NCBI RefSeq assembly: GCF_001418655.1
Contig: NZ_LIQZ01000049.1
Coordinates: 1 to 41,094, forward strand
Length of the DNA: 41,094 bases
Source: Streptomyces phaeochromogenes
GTDB lineage: Bacteria; Actinomycetota; Actinomycetes; Streptomycetales; Streptomycetaceae
Reading direction: 5' to 3'
Made by a program: the position numbers and the translations under genes. Within the stretch, counting starts at the first letter, position 1. The number at the start of each line of letters is the position of its first letter. Shown here one piece after another: positions 15,073 to 24,068 of this stretch. Below the pieces are notes generated by a model. That model was given only the letters and a program-made list of their open reading frames with translations, was not told where the DNA came from and made no database searches.

Positions 15073-16914
15073 CTAGCTGGGGTCGGTGCTCGGTGTGCCG
15101 TGCGCCGGTGCGGGGGCGGCGTTGTGGGAGGTGGCGCTGCCGTGGGGGCCGGTGGCGACGGAGCCGCCGGACATCGCCTGGACGAAGACGCTGCCACCGC
15201 TGACCTGGTAGACGTGCTGCTCGAACTGCTCGGTCTGGTAGCCGTGGGTGTGGAGCGCCTGGCGCACGCCGTTCACGATGCGCTCCTCGACGGTCTTGAT
15301 GTACCGGGTGACGTCCATCTCCTGATAGGGCGAAAGCCCGGAGGTCGACGTCAGCTGACGCAGCGAGACCCGGGGCACGTCGGGGGCCGGTTCACGGGTG
15401 GACCAGCCGGTGCTGAGCTCCCTGGAGACGGTCTTGAGGGCGCTGATGCCCGCGCTGACACCGGTCGCGGGACCGTGGCCGAGGGCACGCACCGCGCCGC
15501 GCGCCCAGCCCTCGGGCAGCTGGTCCACCAGAGCGTCCACGTTCCTGAAGTCCTTGCGGACCGGGCCGAGTACGTACGGCGAGACCTCCAGTACGAGCAT
15601 GCCGCCCTGGGTGTGGACGCGGACCAGGACCGTCACCACGACCTGTTCGTGCCAGGCGCCGATGCGGACACGCAGGAACACGCGCCGCCCCTCGCCGCCC
15701 TCGTCGACGGCTTCCTTCAAGTGGGCGGCGACCTGGACGGGGTCGTAAACCGTCAGACCGTCCCGGCCGGCTCCGCCCGCCGCCGTGGCGCTCGCGTCCG
15801 GGCTGCCGCCGACGTGCAGTTCCTCGTCACGGCCGACACCGCCCGGCAGATAGACGAACCGGTCGATCTCCAGTTCGCGGAGCCGGTCCTTCCCGGTGCG
15901 TGCGGCCGAGTCGCGCAGTCGCAGCAACTGGGGCTCGATCATGGCGAGTGCGCGCTCGGCGGTGAGCGGTCCCTTGTCCTGCTGCGGGATCAGGGCCCCG
16001 TTCGTGGTGGCGTCGGCCGGGGCGGCGGACCCGGTCGGCGGCCCGGAGCGCTTGCGCAGTTCCATCGCGAAGGACCAGGCCCGACGCCGTGTGCCCATTC
16101 CGACGAAGGGGCTGTCCGATTCGTAGAGCGTCAGGGCGGCCTTCTGCTCGCGCTCGATGTTGGCGAGCAGATCCTCGTACAACGGCCCTGCCGGCAGGGC
16201 CGGTTGAGTCGTCTTCTGGAAGGTCCAGCGCGACAGCCAGCGGCACAGGGACCGGCGCTGAGTGGCCTGGTGCCACCATGCGATCAACGCGATGAGCAGC
16301 GGGAACAGCAGCGGATACGGCGTCTGTACGGTGCCTTGGAGCACCCCGGCCACGTACCAGTACCAGTAGAAGAGGGCGAACATCGCCGCACACCACGTCA
16401 CCGTGCGGCCGAAGCCCTGGGCCGCCTTGGCCACCGGGTCGGGGAGACCCGCCTGACGCCCCTCGGAGCTCTGCGTCCTCACGGCATGGGCGAACCAGAG
16501 GCCGAGGGTGACGAACGCGTAGAACTGGAACCACGGCAGGGGCATTCCGGCCGTGAGCTTCTCGTCGCCGGTGTAGAACGCCGTGAACACGTCGCCGAAG
16601 CCGACCTCGGCCCCGTCGCCCCAGCTGTCGGCGAGGCGGTCCCAGAACATCACGACGTCGGACAGGAAGAAGCCGAGCCAGGCGACGAGCATCAGCCCTG
16701 CCGTGCGCGCCTCTTGCCGGGTGACACGCACGGCATGCGCCAGCACGGGCAGGACGTCGACCCCCAGCGGAGGGGCCACGGGCCGCTCCTGGTGGTCGAC
16801 GAGTTCATCGATGACCCGGCGTCGGAAGCCGGCGTCCTGATAGACGCCGGCGCACAACAGCCGGGTCGCCTCCGTGCGGCTGTACGGATGTTCCGGGAGG
16901 CTCACTCCGGCCAC
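15073..16914 (-). CDS. Multi-pass membrane protein with C-terminal glycine-rich motif, unknown function
   Basis: The 613-residue product has a short cytoplasmic start and four likely membrane helices: about 73-92 (GLMLVAWLGFFLSDVVMFW), 126-145, 172-192 (tryptophan/tyrosine rich) and 198-215. A large cytoplasmic region follows, with a mixed alpha/beta stretch (VFLRVRIGAWHEQVVVTVLVRV, about 410-435) and a helix-rich part. The last 44 residues hold GGSVFVQAMS then GGSVATGPHG (573-592), matching the motif of the small protein encoded 26 nt downstream. The start is GTG at 16914 with AGGAG 4 nt upstream; a small hairpin (16928-16943) precedes that site. No known domain was recognised. The layout suggests a membrane sensor signalling to the small protein, which is inference. 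Confidence 0.7.
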   Translation of the reverse strand: MAGVSLPEHPYSRTEATRLLCAGVYQDAGFRRRVIDELVDHQERPVAPPLGVDVLPVLAHAVRVTRQEARTAGLMLVAWLGFFLSDVVMFWDRLADSWGDGAEVGFGDVFTAFYTGDEKLTAGMPLPWFQFYAFVTLGLWFAHAVRTQSSEGRQAGLPDPVAKAAQGFGRTVTWCAAMFALFYWYWYVAGVLQGTVQTPYPLLFPLLIALIAWWHQATQRRSLCRWLSRWTFQKTTQPALPAGPLYEDLLANIEREQKAALTLYESDSPFVGMGTRRRAWSFAMELRKRSGPPTGSAAPADATTNGALIPQQDKGPLTAERALAMIEPQLLRLRDSAARTGKDRLRELEIDRFVYLPGGVGRDEELHVGGSPDASATAAGGAGRDGLTVYDPVQVAAHLKEAVDEGGEGRRVFLRVRIGAWHEQVVVTVLVRVHTQGGMLVLEVSPYVLGPVRKDFRNVDALVDQLPEGWARGAVRALGHGPATGVSAGISALKTVSRELSTGWSTREPAPDVPRVSLRQLTSTSGLSPYQEMDVTRYIKTVEERIVNGVRQALHTHGYQTEQFEQHVYQVSGGSVFVQAMSGGSVATGPHGSATSHNAAPAPAHGTPSTDPS

Positions 16915-17071
16915 GTCGCTCCTATGTCCCCTGGTGTCAGGGGAAGGAAGCTAGTGGACGATCGGCCCCGTCCGTCCGGTCCTCGGGCACCGGCACTTCG
17001 TTAGGGTGAAAGGCGCCGTTTCCGCTGGACAGGGCCGCGAGGTTCGAAATCTCGGCCCACCATTCGAAGCC

Positions 17072-18112
17072 TCAGCCCACCAGCGGATAGTGACAGGCGG
17101 CCTGACGGCCCGAAGCGGTCCGGGTGAGCGGCGGACGTTCCACCGCGCAGCGCTCCCGGGCGTACGGGCAGCGGGTGTGGAACGTGCAACCGGTCGGCTT
17201 GGCCACCGGGTTGGGCACATCACCGCTGAGGACGATGCGTTCCCGGCGCGATCCGGCCGCCGCCGCGTCGGTGCCGTCGTCGATCTCCGGGACCGCGGAC
17301 ATCAGGGCCTCGGTGTAGGGATGGGCCGGGGCCGCGTACAGCTCCTCGGTTTCGGCGAGTTCGACGATCTCGCCGAGATACATGACGGCGATCCGGTCCG
17401 ACACGTGCCGGACCACTCCGAGGTCGTGGGCGATGAAGACGTACGTCAGCCCGAACTCGTCCTGGAGATCGGCGAAGAGGTTCAGCACCTGGGCCTGGAT
17501 CGACACGTCGAGGGCGGATACCGGTTCGTCGGCGACGATCAGTTTCGGGTCGGTGGCGAGCGCGCGTGCGATGCCGATGCGCTGGCGCTGGCCGCCGGAG
17601 AACTCGTGCGGGTACCGGTCCAGGTGTGCCGTGGCGAGCCCCACGACGTCGAACAGCTCGGCGACCCGCTTCCGGACGGCGCCGGCGTCCCCGTAACGGT
17701 GGATGAGCAGCGGTTCGGCGACGATGTCACCGGCACGGCGCCGGGGGTTGAGCGAGGCCTGCGGGTCCTGGAAGACCAGCTGCATGCCGGGGCGTACGGG
17801 ACGCAGGCGGCGTGCGGACAGCGTGCTGATGTCCTGGCCGTCGAACTCGACCCGGCCGCTCGTGAGGTCGGTGAGCCTGACCAGGCAGCGGCCGAGGGTG
17901 GACTTGCCGCAGCCCGATTCGCCGACGATGCCGAGTGTCTCCCCGGTACGTACCTCCAGCGAGACTCCGTCCACGGCTCGCAGCACCTTGCGGTGCCGGG
18001 CGAGCGAGTCGGCGCGCAGGGTGTAGTGCTTGGTGACGTCCGTGGCGCGCAGCAGTACGTCGCCGCCGGGCCGGGTGTCGTCGTCCGCTGCCGCTGTGTC
18101 GAGGGCTGTCAC
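17072..18112 (-). CDS. Dipeptide/oligopeptide ABC importer ATPase (DppF/OppF type)
   Basis: The 346-residue product has Walker A GESGCGKST (about 64-72), the Q-loop in QLVFQDPQASLNPR, signature SGGQRQRIGIARAL, Walker B LIVADEPVSALD and the C-terminal peptide-transporter extension (CTFHTRCPYARERC) with cysteines that can bind an Fe-S cluster. It powers peptide import with its partner ATPase. The GTG start at 18112 overlaps the upstream stop by 4 nt (GTGA), the mark of translational coupling. It is the last gene of the peptide-import operon. Confidence 0.92.
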   Translation of the reverse strand: MTALDTAAADDDTRPGGDVLLRATDVTKHYTLRADSLARHRKVLRAVDGVSLEVRTGETLGIVGESGCGKSTLGRCLVRLTDLTSGRVEFDGQDISTLSARRLRPVRPGMQLVFQDPQASLNPRRRAGDIVAEPLLIHRYGDAGAVRKRVAELFDVVGLATAHLDRYPHEFSGGQRQRIGIARALATDPKLIVADEPVSALDVSIQAQVLNLFADLQDEFGLTYVFIAHDLGVVRHVSDRIAVMYLGEIVELAETEELYAAPAHPYTEALMSAVPEIDDGTDAAAAGSRRERIVLSGDVPNPVAKPTGCTFHTRCPYARERCAVERPPLTRTASGRQAACHYPLVG

Positions 18113-19200
18113 GGCGCCATCTCCCTGTCCGTCTCGTCCGTCCTCTGTGCTCCTGCGCCGGCCTCTGGGCCTGCCCGGGCCGCGAGACGCTGCGCCGCGC
18201 GGTCGTCCGGTGGCAGCCAACAGGCGTCGCGGTGTGCGGTGTTGGCGTTGCCCGCGGCGAGTTCGGGGCGCTCCTCGCAACGATCGTGACGTGCCGGACA
18301 GCGCGGCGCGAACGCGCAGCCCTCGGGGAGGCTGTCCGGCGATACCGGCATGCCCGCGATGGTGGGCAGCCGTCGCAGCCGGGTTCCGCCGACGCGCGGG
18401 ACCGAGTCGAGCAGTCCCCAGGTGTACGGATGGCGGGGGCCGTGGAACACCGCCTGGCTAGGGCCTTCCTCGGCCGCGCGTCCGCCGTACATGACGAGGA
18501 CCCGGTCGGCGATCTCGGAGACCACACCCATGTCGTGCGTGATGAGCACCACGGCGGAGCCGCGTGCGTTCAACTCCCGCATCAGGTCCAGGATCTGCGC
18601 CTGGATGGTCACGTCCAGGGCCGTGGTCGGTTCGTCGGCGATCAGCAGTGAGGGGCCGCAGGCGAGGGCCATCGCGATGACCGCGCGCTGCCGCATACCG
18701 CCGGAGAACTCGTGCGGGTAGGCGTTCACCCGCGAGGCCGCGTCGGGGATGCCGACGTCGGACAGCAGCTCCACCGCGCGGGCCCGTGCGGCCTTGCGGG
18801 ACACCTGCTCGTGGGCCCGTATCTGCTCGGCGATCTGCCAGCCCACGGTGTAGACGGGGGTCAGCGCGGTCATCGGGTCCTGGAAGACCATGGCGATCTC
18901 CCGGCCCCGCACCGCGCGCATCTCCTTGTCGGGGAGAGCGAGCAGGTCGCGGCCACGGAAGAGGACTTGACCCGAGACGGTGACGTTCGGGTTGGTCAGC
19001 AGGCGCAGGACGGCCAGCATCGACACGCTCTTGCCGGAGCCCGACTCGCCCACCACGCCCAGGATTTCGCCGGGAGCCACCGAGAGGGAGAGACCGTCGA
19101 CCGCCGTGACAGAGCCTCGGCGGGTACGGAAGGTCACCCTCAAGTCGCGTACGTCCAGCAGGGGTTGGTCGGGCAGTTCCTTGACTGGCTGATCAGGCAT
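18109..19200 (-). CDS. Dipeptide/oligopeptide ABC importer ATPase (DppD/OppD type)
   Basis: The 363-residue product has Walker A GESGSGKS (about 51-58), MVFQDPMTALTP (Q-loop), HEFSGGMRQRAVIAMAL (signature), LLIADEPTTALD (Walker B) and THDMGVVSEIADR (H-loop). The C-terminal oligopeptide extension carries CAFAPRCPARHDRC. It pairs with the DppF-type ATPase. Its ATG at 19200 overlaps the permease stop by 8 nt. The last 30 or so residues are a low-complexity Ala/Arg/Glu tail not typical of the family and of no evident role. Confidence 0.92.
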   Translation of the reverse strand: MPDQPVKELPDQPLLDVRDLRVTFRTRRGSVTAVDGLSLSVAPGEILGVVGESGSGKSVSMLAVLRLLTNPNVTVSGQVLFRGRDLLALPDKEMRAVRGREIAMVFQDPMTALTPVYTVGWQIAEQIRAHEQVSRKAARARAVELLSDVGIPDAASRVNAYPHEFSGGMRQRAVIAMALACGPSLLIADEPTTALDVTIQAQILDLMRELNARGSAVVLITHDMGVVSEIADRVLVMYGGRAAEEGPSQAVFHGPRHPYTWGLLDSVPRVGGTRLRRLPTIAGMPVSPDSLPEGCAFAPRCPARHDRCEERPELAAGNANTAHRDACWLPPDDRAAQRLAARAGPEAGAGAQRTDETDREMAP

Positions 19201-20161
19201 GGCGGGCCCTCGGGTCGAGTCGCGCGTACAGGATGTCCACCAGGGCGTTGGCGAGGACGACGAAGAAGGCCGCGTACAGGACCGTGCCCATGATCACGGG
19301 CAGATCCAGGTTCTGCAGGGCGTCGAACGTGAGCTTGCCGACGCCCGGCAGTCCGAAGACCACCTCGGTGAGCAGGGCGGCGCCGCCCACGAGCGCGCCG
19401 AAGTCCAGGCCGAACAGGGAGACGATCGGGATGAGGGAGCAGCGCAGGGCGTGCCGGACCAGGATGCGCCGCTCGGACAGACCCTTGGCACGGGCGGTGC
19501 GTACGTAGTCCTCGCCCAGCGCGGTGACGACCTCGCCGCGCAGCAGCCGGGCGTAGATCCCGGCGTACAGCAGCGCCAGGGTCAGCCAGGGGAAGAGCAT
19601 GTGCAGCGCCCACTGGCCGGGGTCATGGCCCAGTTCGACGTAACCGGGTGGCGGCACCCAGGAGAACACCGTGTCGTGCAGCCGGTTCTGGGTGACCAGG
19701 TTGACGACTTCGCCGAGCCAGTAGGCCGGCAGGGACACGCCGACCACGCCGACCAGCATGATCAGTGGGTCGGCGAGCGTGCCGCGCAGGGCCGCCGCGG
19801 CGGTGCCCATCACGATGCCCACGGTCATCCAGATGACGGCCGCCCCCACCACGAGCGACAGGGTCACGGGCATCGCCTGGACGATCTGCGGGACGACGCG
19901 GGAACCGCGGTTGACGAACGACTCCAAGTCCCGGTCGATCAGCAGGTGTTGCATCATCAGCAGGTAGCGGACGGGCATCGGCCGGTCCAGCCCGAAGGAG
20001 TGCCGCACCTGGGCGAGCGTGGCCGGATCGGCGTTGCGGCCCGCGATCCGCGCGGCCGGGTCCACGCCGGGGGTCGCGAAGAAGATCAGGAACACCAGCA
20101 CGCTGATCGCGAACATGACGAACAGGGCGGACAGGAAGCGCCGGAGGGCGAAGTACAGCAT
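19193..20161 (-). CDS. Peptide ABC importer permease (DppB type)
   Basis: The 322-residue product is a six-helix inner-membrane permease. The first helix is FLSALFVMFAISVLVFLIFF and a loop before helix two contains the DppB-type RHSFGLDRPMPVRYL. The cytoplasmic coupling segment EDYVRTARAKGLSERRIL docks on the ATPases. It forms the channel with the DppC-type permease. The start is ATG at 20161, 3 nt after the upstream stop, so the two are probably translated together. Confidence 0.92.
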   Translation of the reverse strand: MLYFALRRFLSALFVMFAISVLVFLIFFATPGVDPAARIAGRNADPATLAQVRHSFGLDRPMPVRYLLMMQHLLIDRDLESFVNRGSRVVPQIVQAMPVTLSLVVGAAVIWMTVGIVMGTAAAALRGTLADPLIMLVGVVGVSLPAYWLGEVVNLVTQNRLHDTVFSWVPPPGYVELGHDPGQWALHMLFPWLTLALLYAGIYARLLRGEVVTALGEDYVRTARAKGLSERRILVRHALRCSLIPIVSLFGLDFGALVGGAALLTEVVFGLPGVGKLTFDALQNLDLPVIMGTVLYAAFFVVLANALVDILYARLDPRARHA

Positions 20162-20164
20162 GGG

Positions 20165-21193
20165 TCACACCCCTCCGCGCAGCCGGGCGCTCGGATCGAG
20201 CGCGTCACGCACGCCGTCGCCCAGGACGTTGAGCGCCACCGTGGTCAGCGCGATGAGCAGTCCCGGAGCGATCGTCACGGCGGGCCGCGTGTAGAGGAGC
20301 CCCAGGCCGTCCTCGATGATCGTGCCCCAGCTGGCGTCGGGCGGCTGGACCCCGACGGACAGGAACGACAGCGCCGACTCGGTGAGCATGGCGAGCGCGG
20401 TCATCAGAGGCAGGAAGACGATCGCCGTGGGCACGACGTTCGGCAGCACCTCCCGGCGCATGACACGCAGGGCGGGAGCGCCCGAGCCGATGGCCGCCTG
20501 GATGAACTCCTTGTTGCGCAGCACCAGTACCTGGCCGCGCAGGGGCCGGGCGACGTACGGGACGTAGATCGCCGCGATGATCACGACGGGCAGCCACAGG
20601 CTCCCCGCATCCACCGTGAGCGGACCGAGCCGCAGTCCGTCGGTGAGCAGCACCACCGACAGACAGATGGCCAGCAGATACACCGGGAACGCCCAGATGA
20701 CGTCGAGGATCCGGGAGATGACGGCGTCCACGGCACCGCCCGCGTAGCCGGCGAGGACGCCGACGGCCGTACCGATCACGACGGTCAGCAGGGCGGCGGT
20801 GACCCCGATGAACAGGCTGGTACGGCCGCCGTAAAGCAGCCGTGCCATGACGTCGCGGCCCTGGTTGTCGGAGCCGAGGAAGTAGTGGGCGGTGTCCCAG
20901 GTGGGCCCAATGGGCGTGACGCCGAGACCGAGGCCGGTACTGCTCGGGGTGAGTACCGGCACGGTCTTTCCGTCGACGACCGTGGTGCCGGAGACATGGG
21001 ACTGGAACGGGTCGGTGTGGGCGATGTGGTCCGCGTACAGCGGGGCGCACAGGCACACCACGACGACGATCAGCAGGACGACGGCCGCGGCCGTCGCCGG
21101 CCTGTTGCAGGACAGGTCGGCGACGGCGGTCCGCCAGGGGCCCGGCGAGCGCCGGGCCTCGGTGGTGGGCAACGGGGCCACGGCGCGGCTCAC
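20165..21193 (-). CDS. Peptide ABC importer permease (DppC type)
   Basis: The 342-residue product has an N-terminal cytoplasmic tail and a first helix ATAAAVVLLIVVVVCLCAPL. An extracytoplasmic loop contains the DppC-type FLGSDNQGRDVMARLLYGGR, and the coupling segment is RNKEFIQAAIGSGAPALRVM. The GTG start at 21193 overlaps the binding-protein stop by 4 nt. The open frame runs far upstream without a stop, but that extension has no protein-like character and overlaps two other genes, so it was discarded. Confidence 0.9.
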   Translation of the reverse strand: MSRAVAPLPTTEARRSPGPWRTAVADLSCNRPATAAAVVLLIVVVVCLCAPLYADHIAHTDPFQSHVSGTTVVDGKTVPVLTPSSTGLGLGVTPIGPTWDTAHYFLGSDNQGRDVMARLLYGGRTSLFIGVTAALLTVVIGTAVGVLAGYAGGAVDAVISRILDVIWAFPVYLLAICLSVVLLTDGLRLGPLTVDAGSLWLPVVIIAAIYVPYVARPLRGQVLVLRNKEFIQAAIGSGAPALRVMRREVLPNVVPTAIVFLPLMTALAMLTESALSFLSVGVQPPDASWGTIIEDGLGLLYTRPAVTIAPGLLIALTTVALNVLGDGVRDALDPSARLRGGV

Positions 21194-22926
21194 TTGACCC
21201 ACAACTGCCCGACGAGCATGTAGAACTGCTTGCTGAACCGGTAGTTGCCGACGCGCTTCGACGTGAAGTCGATGATCTTCGGGTTGATCACCGGGACGAC
21301 CGGGGACTCCTTCATGATGTCCTGGTCGATCGTGCCCCACTGTTGGTCGGCGCTCTTCTGATCGGTCTGCCCGGTCTTCAGCGCGGTCCGCATCCGCGCG
21401 TCGATGCCCTTGTCGCAGAAGCCGGAGATGTTGATGCTGGAGTCGCTGCCCGGGTGGAACGAGGCGCAGGACAGCAGCACGTTGAGGAAGTCGGAGGCCG
21501 CCGGATAGTCCTGGTACCAGGACGTCAGGGCGAGCTGCACCTTGTTCTTGGTGTTCTGGATGTACGTGAACTGGATGTTGCCCGACAGCGGTTTGAGGGT
21601 GGCCTTGTAGCCGAGCTGGGTGAGCAGGCTCTGCAGGTACTGGCCGATCGACTTGTTGACCTCGTCGTCCTGAACGACGATGCCGACCTCCTGCCCCGCC
21701 GTACCGGACTTCTTGACCAGTTCCTTGGCCTTGGCCAGGTCCGGGGCCGACCAGGTCTTCCCGCCGCCCTTGGTGTAGTCGCAGGAGTCGACGTGCCCGG
21801 GGAAGCCCGGCGGCAGGATGGTGCACGCGGGAGAGGCGAGGTTCTTGCCGCCGTACAGCCGGACCACGGCCTCGCGGTCCACGGCCCAGTTGATGGCCTG
21901 GCGCGCCAACTTGTTGTCGAACGGCGCCGAGTTGACGTTGAGCGTCAGATACCAGAACGCGGTCAGCGGGTTGACGTGCGCCTGCGAGGCGTACTTGGTG
22001 CCTATCTCGTTCAGGCGGTCGGCGGGCGGCGGGTCGTACATCCAGTCCGCCTGGCCGTTCTGGACGGCGGTGACCTCGGACTCGACGGTCTGCCCGAAGG
22101 TGTAGTCGATCTTGTCGGGATAGCCCTGGGGCTGGCCTTCCCGCGACCACTCCTTGAAGTGCGGGTTGCGGACCAGCTTGAGCGCCCGGTTCGGATCGTA
22201 CGAGGCCGCCATGTACGGACCGGTGGTCGGCAGTGGCTTTGTGCCCGCGTCCTTGGCCGGCGAACCCTTCGGCACCACGCTGGCATGCGGGACGGCCAGC
22301 TTGTACGGGAACTCCGGGTCCGCGGCGGTGAGGTTGACGGTGACGGTGCCTGCCGACGCGTCGCCGACGACGCCCTTGTCGAGCGTGCAGTCCGCGGGCT
22401 TCTTGATACAGGCGTCCGCGCCGACGATCCCGTTGTAGAAGGTGCCCGCGGTGGGGCTGGAGACCTTGAAGATGCGCTGGAAGGACGCCACCACGTCGTC
22501 GGTGGTCAGGGCCTTCCCGTTGGAGAACTTGATGCCCTTGCGCAGGGTGAAGGTGTACGTCTTGCCGCTGTTGGTCACCTTGGGCATGGCCGTGGCCAGG
22601 TCCGGTACGACGGTGAACGACTGCTGGCCGCCGGTCTTCTTGAACGCCAGCAGACCGTCGTACATCGACTGGTACAGCTGCCAGTACTGAAGGGTGTAGT
22701 TCACCTGCGGGTCCAGGCTGCCGGCCGCCGCGTGGGCGACCATCCGCAGAGTGCCTCCCTTGTGCTCCGGCCGGAAGGCGGAGGACCCGGAGCCGGAGGA
22801 GGACGAGGTCGGGCCGGAGGCGCTGCCGTCGTCGGAGGACGAGCAGGCGGCGGCGCTGAGGGCGAGGGCGGCGGTGGCGGCGACGAGGGCGCTGCGTCTG
22901 GTGCTGAGTCTGGTGCTGCGGGACAT
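21190..22926 (-). CDS. Peptide ABC importer lipoprotein binding protein (SBP family 5)
   Basis: The 578-residue product has a lipoprotein signal ending LSAAAC with Cys28, then a Ser/Gly-rich tether. A family-5 solute-binding fold follows, with GGTLRMVAHAAAGSLDPQVNY, YTFTLRKGIKFSNGKALTTDDVVASFQRI and LTLNVNSAPFDNKLARQAINWAVDRE. It captures peptides outside the cell for the DppBC-type permeases. Length is usual for the family. The start is ATG at 22926 with GGGAG 6 nt upstream. It lies 80 nt after the iminopeptidase gene; a hairpin at that gene's stop may allow higher expression of this gene. Confidence 0.93.
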   Translation of the reverse strand: MSRSTRLSTRRSALVAATAALALSAAACSSSDDGSASGPTSSSSGSGSSAFRPEHKGGTLRMVAHAAAGSLDPQVNYTLQYWQLYQSMYDGLLAFKKTGGQQSFTVVPDLATAMPKVTNSGKTYTFTLRKGIKFSNGKALTTDDVVASFQRIFKVSSPTAGTFYNGIVGADACIKKPADCTLDKGVVGDASAGTVTVNLTAADPEFPYKLAVPHASVVPKGSPAKDAGTKPLPTTGPYMAASYDPNRALKLVRNPHFKEWSREGQPQGYPDKIDYTFGQTVESEVTAVQNGQADWMYDPPPADRLNEIGTKYASQAHVNPLTAFWYLTLNVNSAPFDNKLARQAINWAVDREAVVRLYGGKNLASPACTILPPGFPGHVDSCDYTKGGGKTWSAPDLAKAKELVKKSGTAGQEVGIVVQDDEVNKSIGQYLQSLLTQLGYKATLKPLSGNIQFTYIQNTKNKVQLALTSWYQDYPAASDFLNVLLSCASFHPGSDSSINISGFCDKGIDARMRTALKTGQTDQKSADQQWGTIDQDIMKESPVVPVINPKIIDFTSKRVGNYRFSKQFYMLVGQLWVK

Positions 22927-22981
22927 CCGAACTCCCGTGGGTGGATCGAACGGTGGAGACAGCGGGGCGGGGCGGCGAGTC

Positions 22982-23008
22982 GAGTCGGCCTTTGGATCTG
23001 GCCGAGTC
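22982..23008 (-). other. Hairpin at the end of the iminopeptidase gene
   Basis: GAGTCGGCC (22982-22990) and GGCCGAGTC (23000-23008) can pair at eight of nine positions, overlapping the stop codon of the iminopeptidase gene. It may partly terminate or stabilise the operon message before the binding-protein gene. Confidence 0.3.
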
Positions 23009-23903
23009 AGTCGGTCGAGTCGAGGAACGCGCCGACGACCTGGAGGTAGAGCTCCTCCTCCTCGACGTGCGGCATATGGCTGGAGTGCTCGAAGAAGTGC
23101 CAGCGCACATCGGGGATGTGGTCGGCGAAGGGACGGACCGTCTCGGGAGTCGCCTCGTCGTACCGCCCGGACACCAGCAGGGTCGGCACGTCGACGAGAT
23201 GCAGCCGGTCGATGACCGACCAGTCCTTGAGGGTTCCGACGACGTGGAACTCGTTCGGCCCGTTCATCGTGTGGTACACGGTCGGGTCGGCCTCGATGTT
23301 GTCCCAGGTGGCCTGGACCTCGGGCGGGGTCGGGACCAGGCGGCAGACATGGCGCTCGTAGAAGACCTGCTCCGCCGCGTGGTAGTCGGGGTGGTCGGTG
23401 GTCCCGGCGTCCTCGTGGGCGAGCAGGGTCCGCTGCACCTCGGGCGGGAGGGCGGCGCGCAGGTCGGCCGCGCCCGACAGCCACAGCTCCATGGACGCGG
23501 GGGAGTTGGCGATGACCAGGCCCCGCAGTCCCGGCGGGCGTCGTACGGCGTGTTCGGCGGCGAGCATGCCGCCCCAGGACTGGCCGAGGACGTGGTAGGC
23601 GTCGGAGATGCCCAACGTCTTGAGGAGGTTGTCGAGTTCGTCGAGGAAGAGCTGGACGGTCCAGAAGTCGGCGCCCCGGTCGGGCAGATGGGTGGACCGT
23701 CCGACGCCGAGCTGGTCGTAGTGCACCACGGGCCGGCCCTGTCGGCCGATGCCCGCGATGCGCAGCGTGTAGTCGTGACCGGCGCCGGGTCCGCCGTGCA
23801 GGACCACCAGAGGGGTCTTGCCCGGTTCGCCCGTGATCCGGTACCAGGTGGACCAGCCGTTGAAGTCGACGGTTCCGGTGTGGTTCGGTTCGGGGATCGC
23901 CAC
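23007..23903 (-). CDS. pip: Proline iminopeptidase-type alpha/beta hydrolase
   Basis: The 298-residue product is an alpha/beta hydrolase with the iminopeptidase oxyanion motif VVLHGGPGAGHDY (33-45), nucleophile elbow GQSWGG (Ser109), acid SGRYDEATPE and histidine EHSSHMPHVEE near the end. YDQLGVGRS is also typical. Proline iminopeptidases remove N-terminal proline from peptides. The start is GTG at 23903 with GGGAGG 6 nt upstream. It is the first gene of the peptide-import operon, so it probably trims imported peptides in the cytoplasm; no signal peptide is visible. Other small-amide substrates are possible. Confidence 0.88.
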   Translation of the reverse strand: MAIPEPNHTGTVDFNGWSTWYRITGEPGKTPLVVLHGGPGAGHDYTLRIAGIGRQGRPVVHYDQLGVGRSTHLPDRGADFWTVQLFLDELDNLLKTLGISDAYHVLGQSWGGMLAAEHAVRRPPGLRGLVIANSPASMELWLSGAADLRAALPPEVQRTLLAHEDAGTTDHPDYHAAEQVFYERHVCRLVPTPPEVQATWDNIEADPTVYHTMNGPNEFHVVGTLKDWSVIDRLHLVDVPTLLVSGRYDEATPETVRPFADHIPDVRWHFFEHSSHMPHVEEEELYLQVVGAFLDSTD

Positions 23904-24068
23904 TGGGAGCCTCCCGGACCGGCCGAGAATCGGTCGGTCCCTGTCTGGAACGAGATGGGTGTGACGGGTGGCTGCGATACTGATTGGGCAAATGGTCAGG
24001 ACACAAGACCTTTTAGCGGGGGCAGGGCAAGACGTAACTGCGTGTTTACGTGTCCAGCGCGCGTTTAC

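Noticed and set aside
3003..16914. A single amyloid-type pathway joining the TPR-NTPase with the shared-motif pair
   Set aside because: The NTPase carries no copy of the GGSVATG motif and lies about 9 kb away.
19199..21223. A 674-codon plus-strand frame opposite the permease genes
   Set aside because: The His/Gln/Asp-rich translation without domains is typical antisense shadow in high-GC DNA.
21194..24006. Long upstream extensions of the DppC-type permease and binding-protein frames
   Set aside because: They overlap well-supported genes (binding protein, iminopeptidase), lack family sequence, and ribosome sites support the shorter starts.
23994..24010. GGTCAGGACACAAGACC as a GntR operator in the divergent region
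   Set aside because: Only the outer four bases pair (GGTC/GACC); too weak to call without copies elsewhere.
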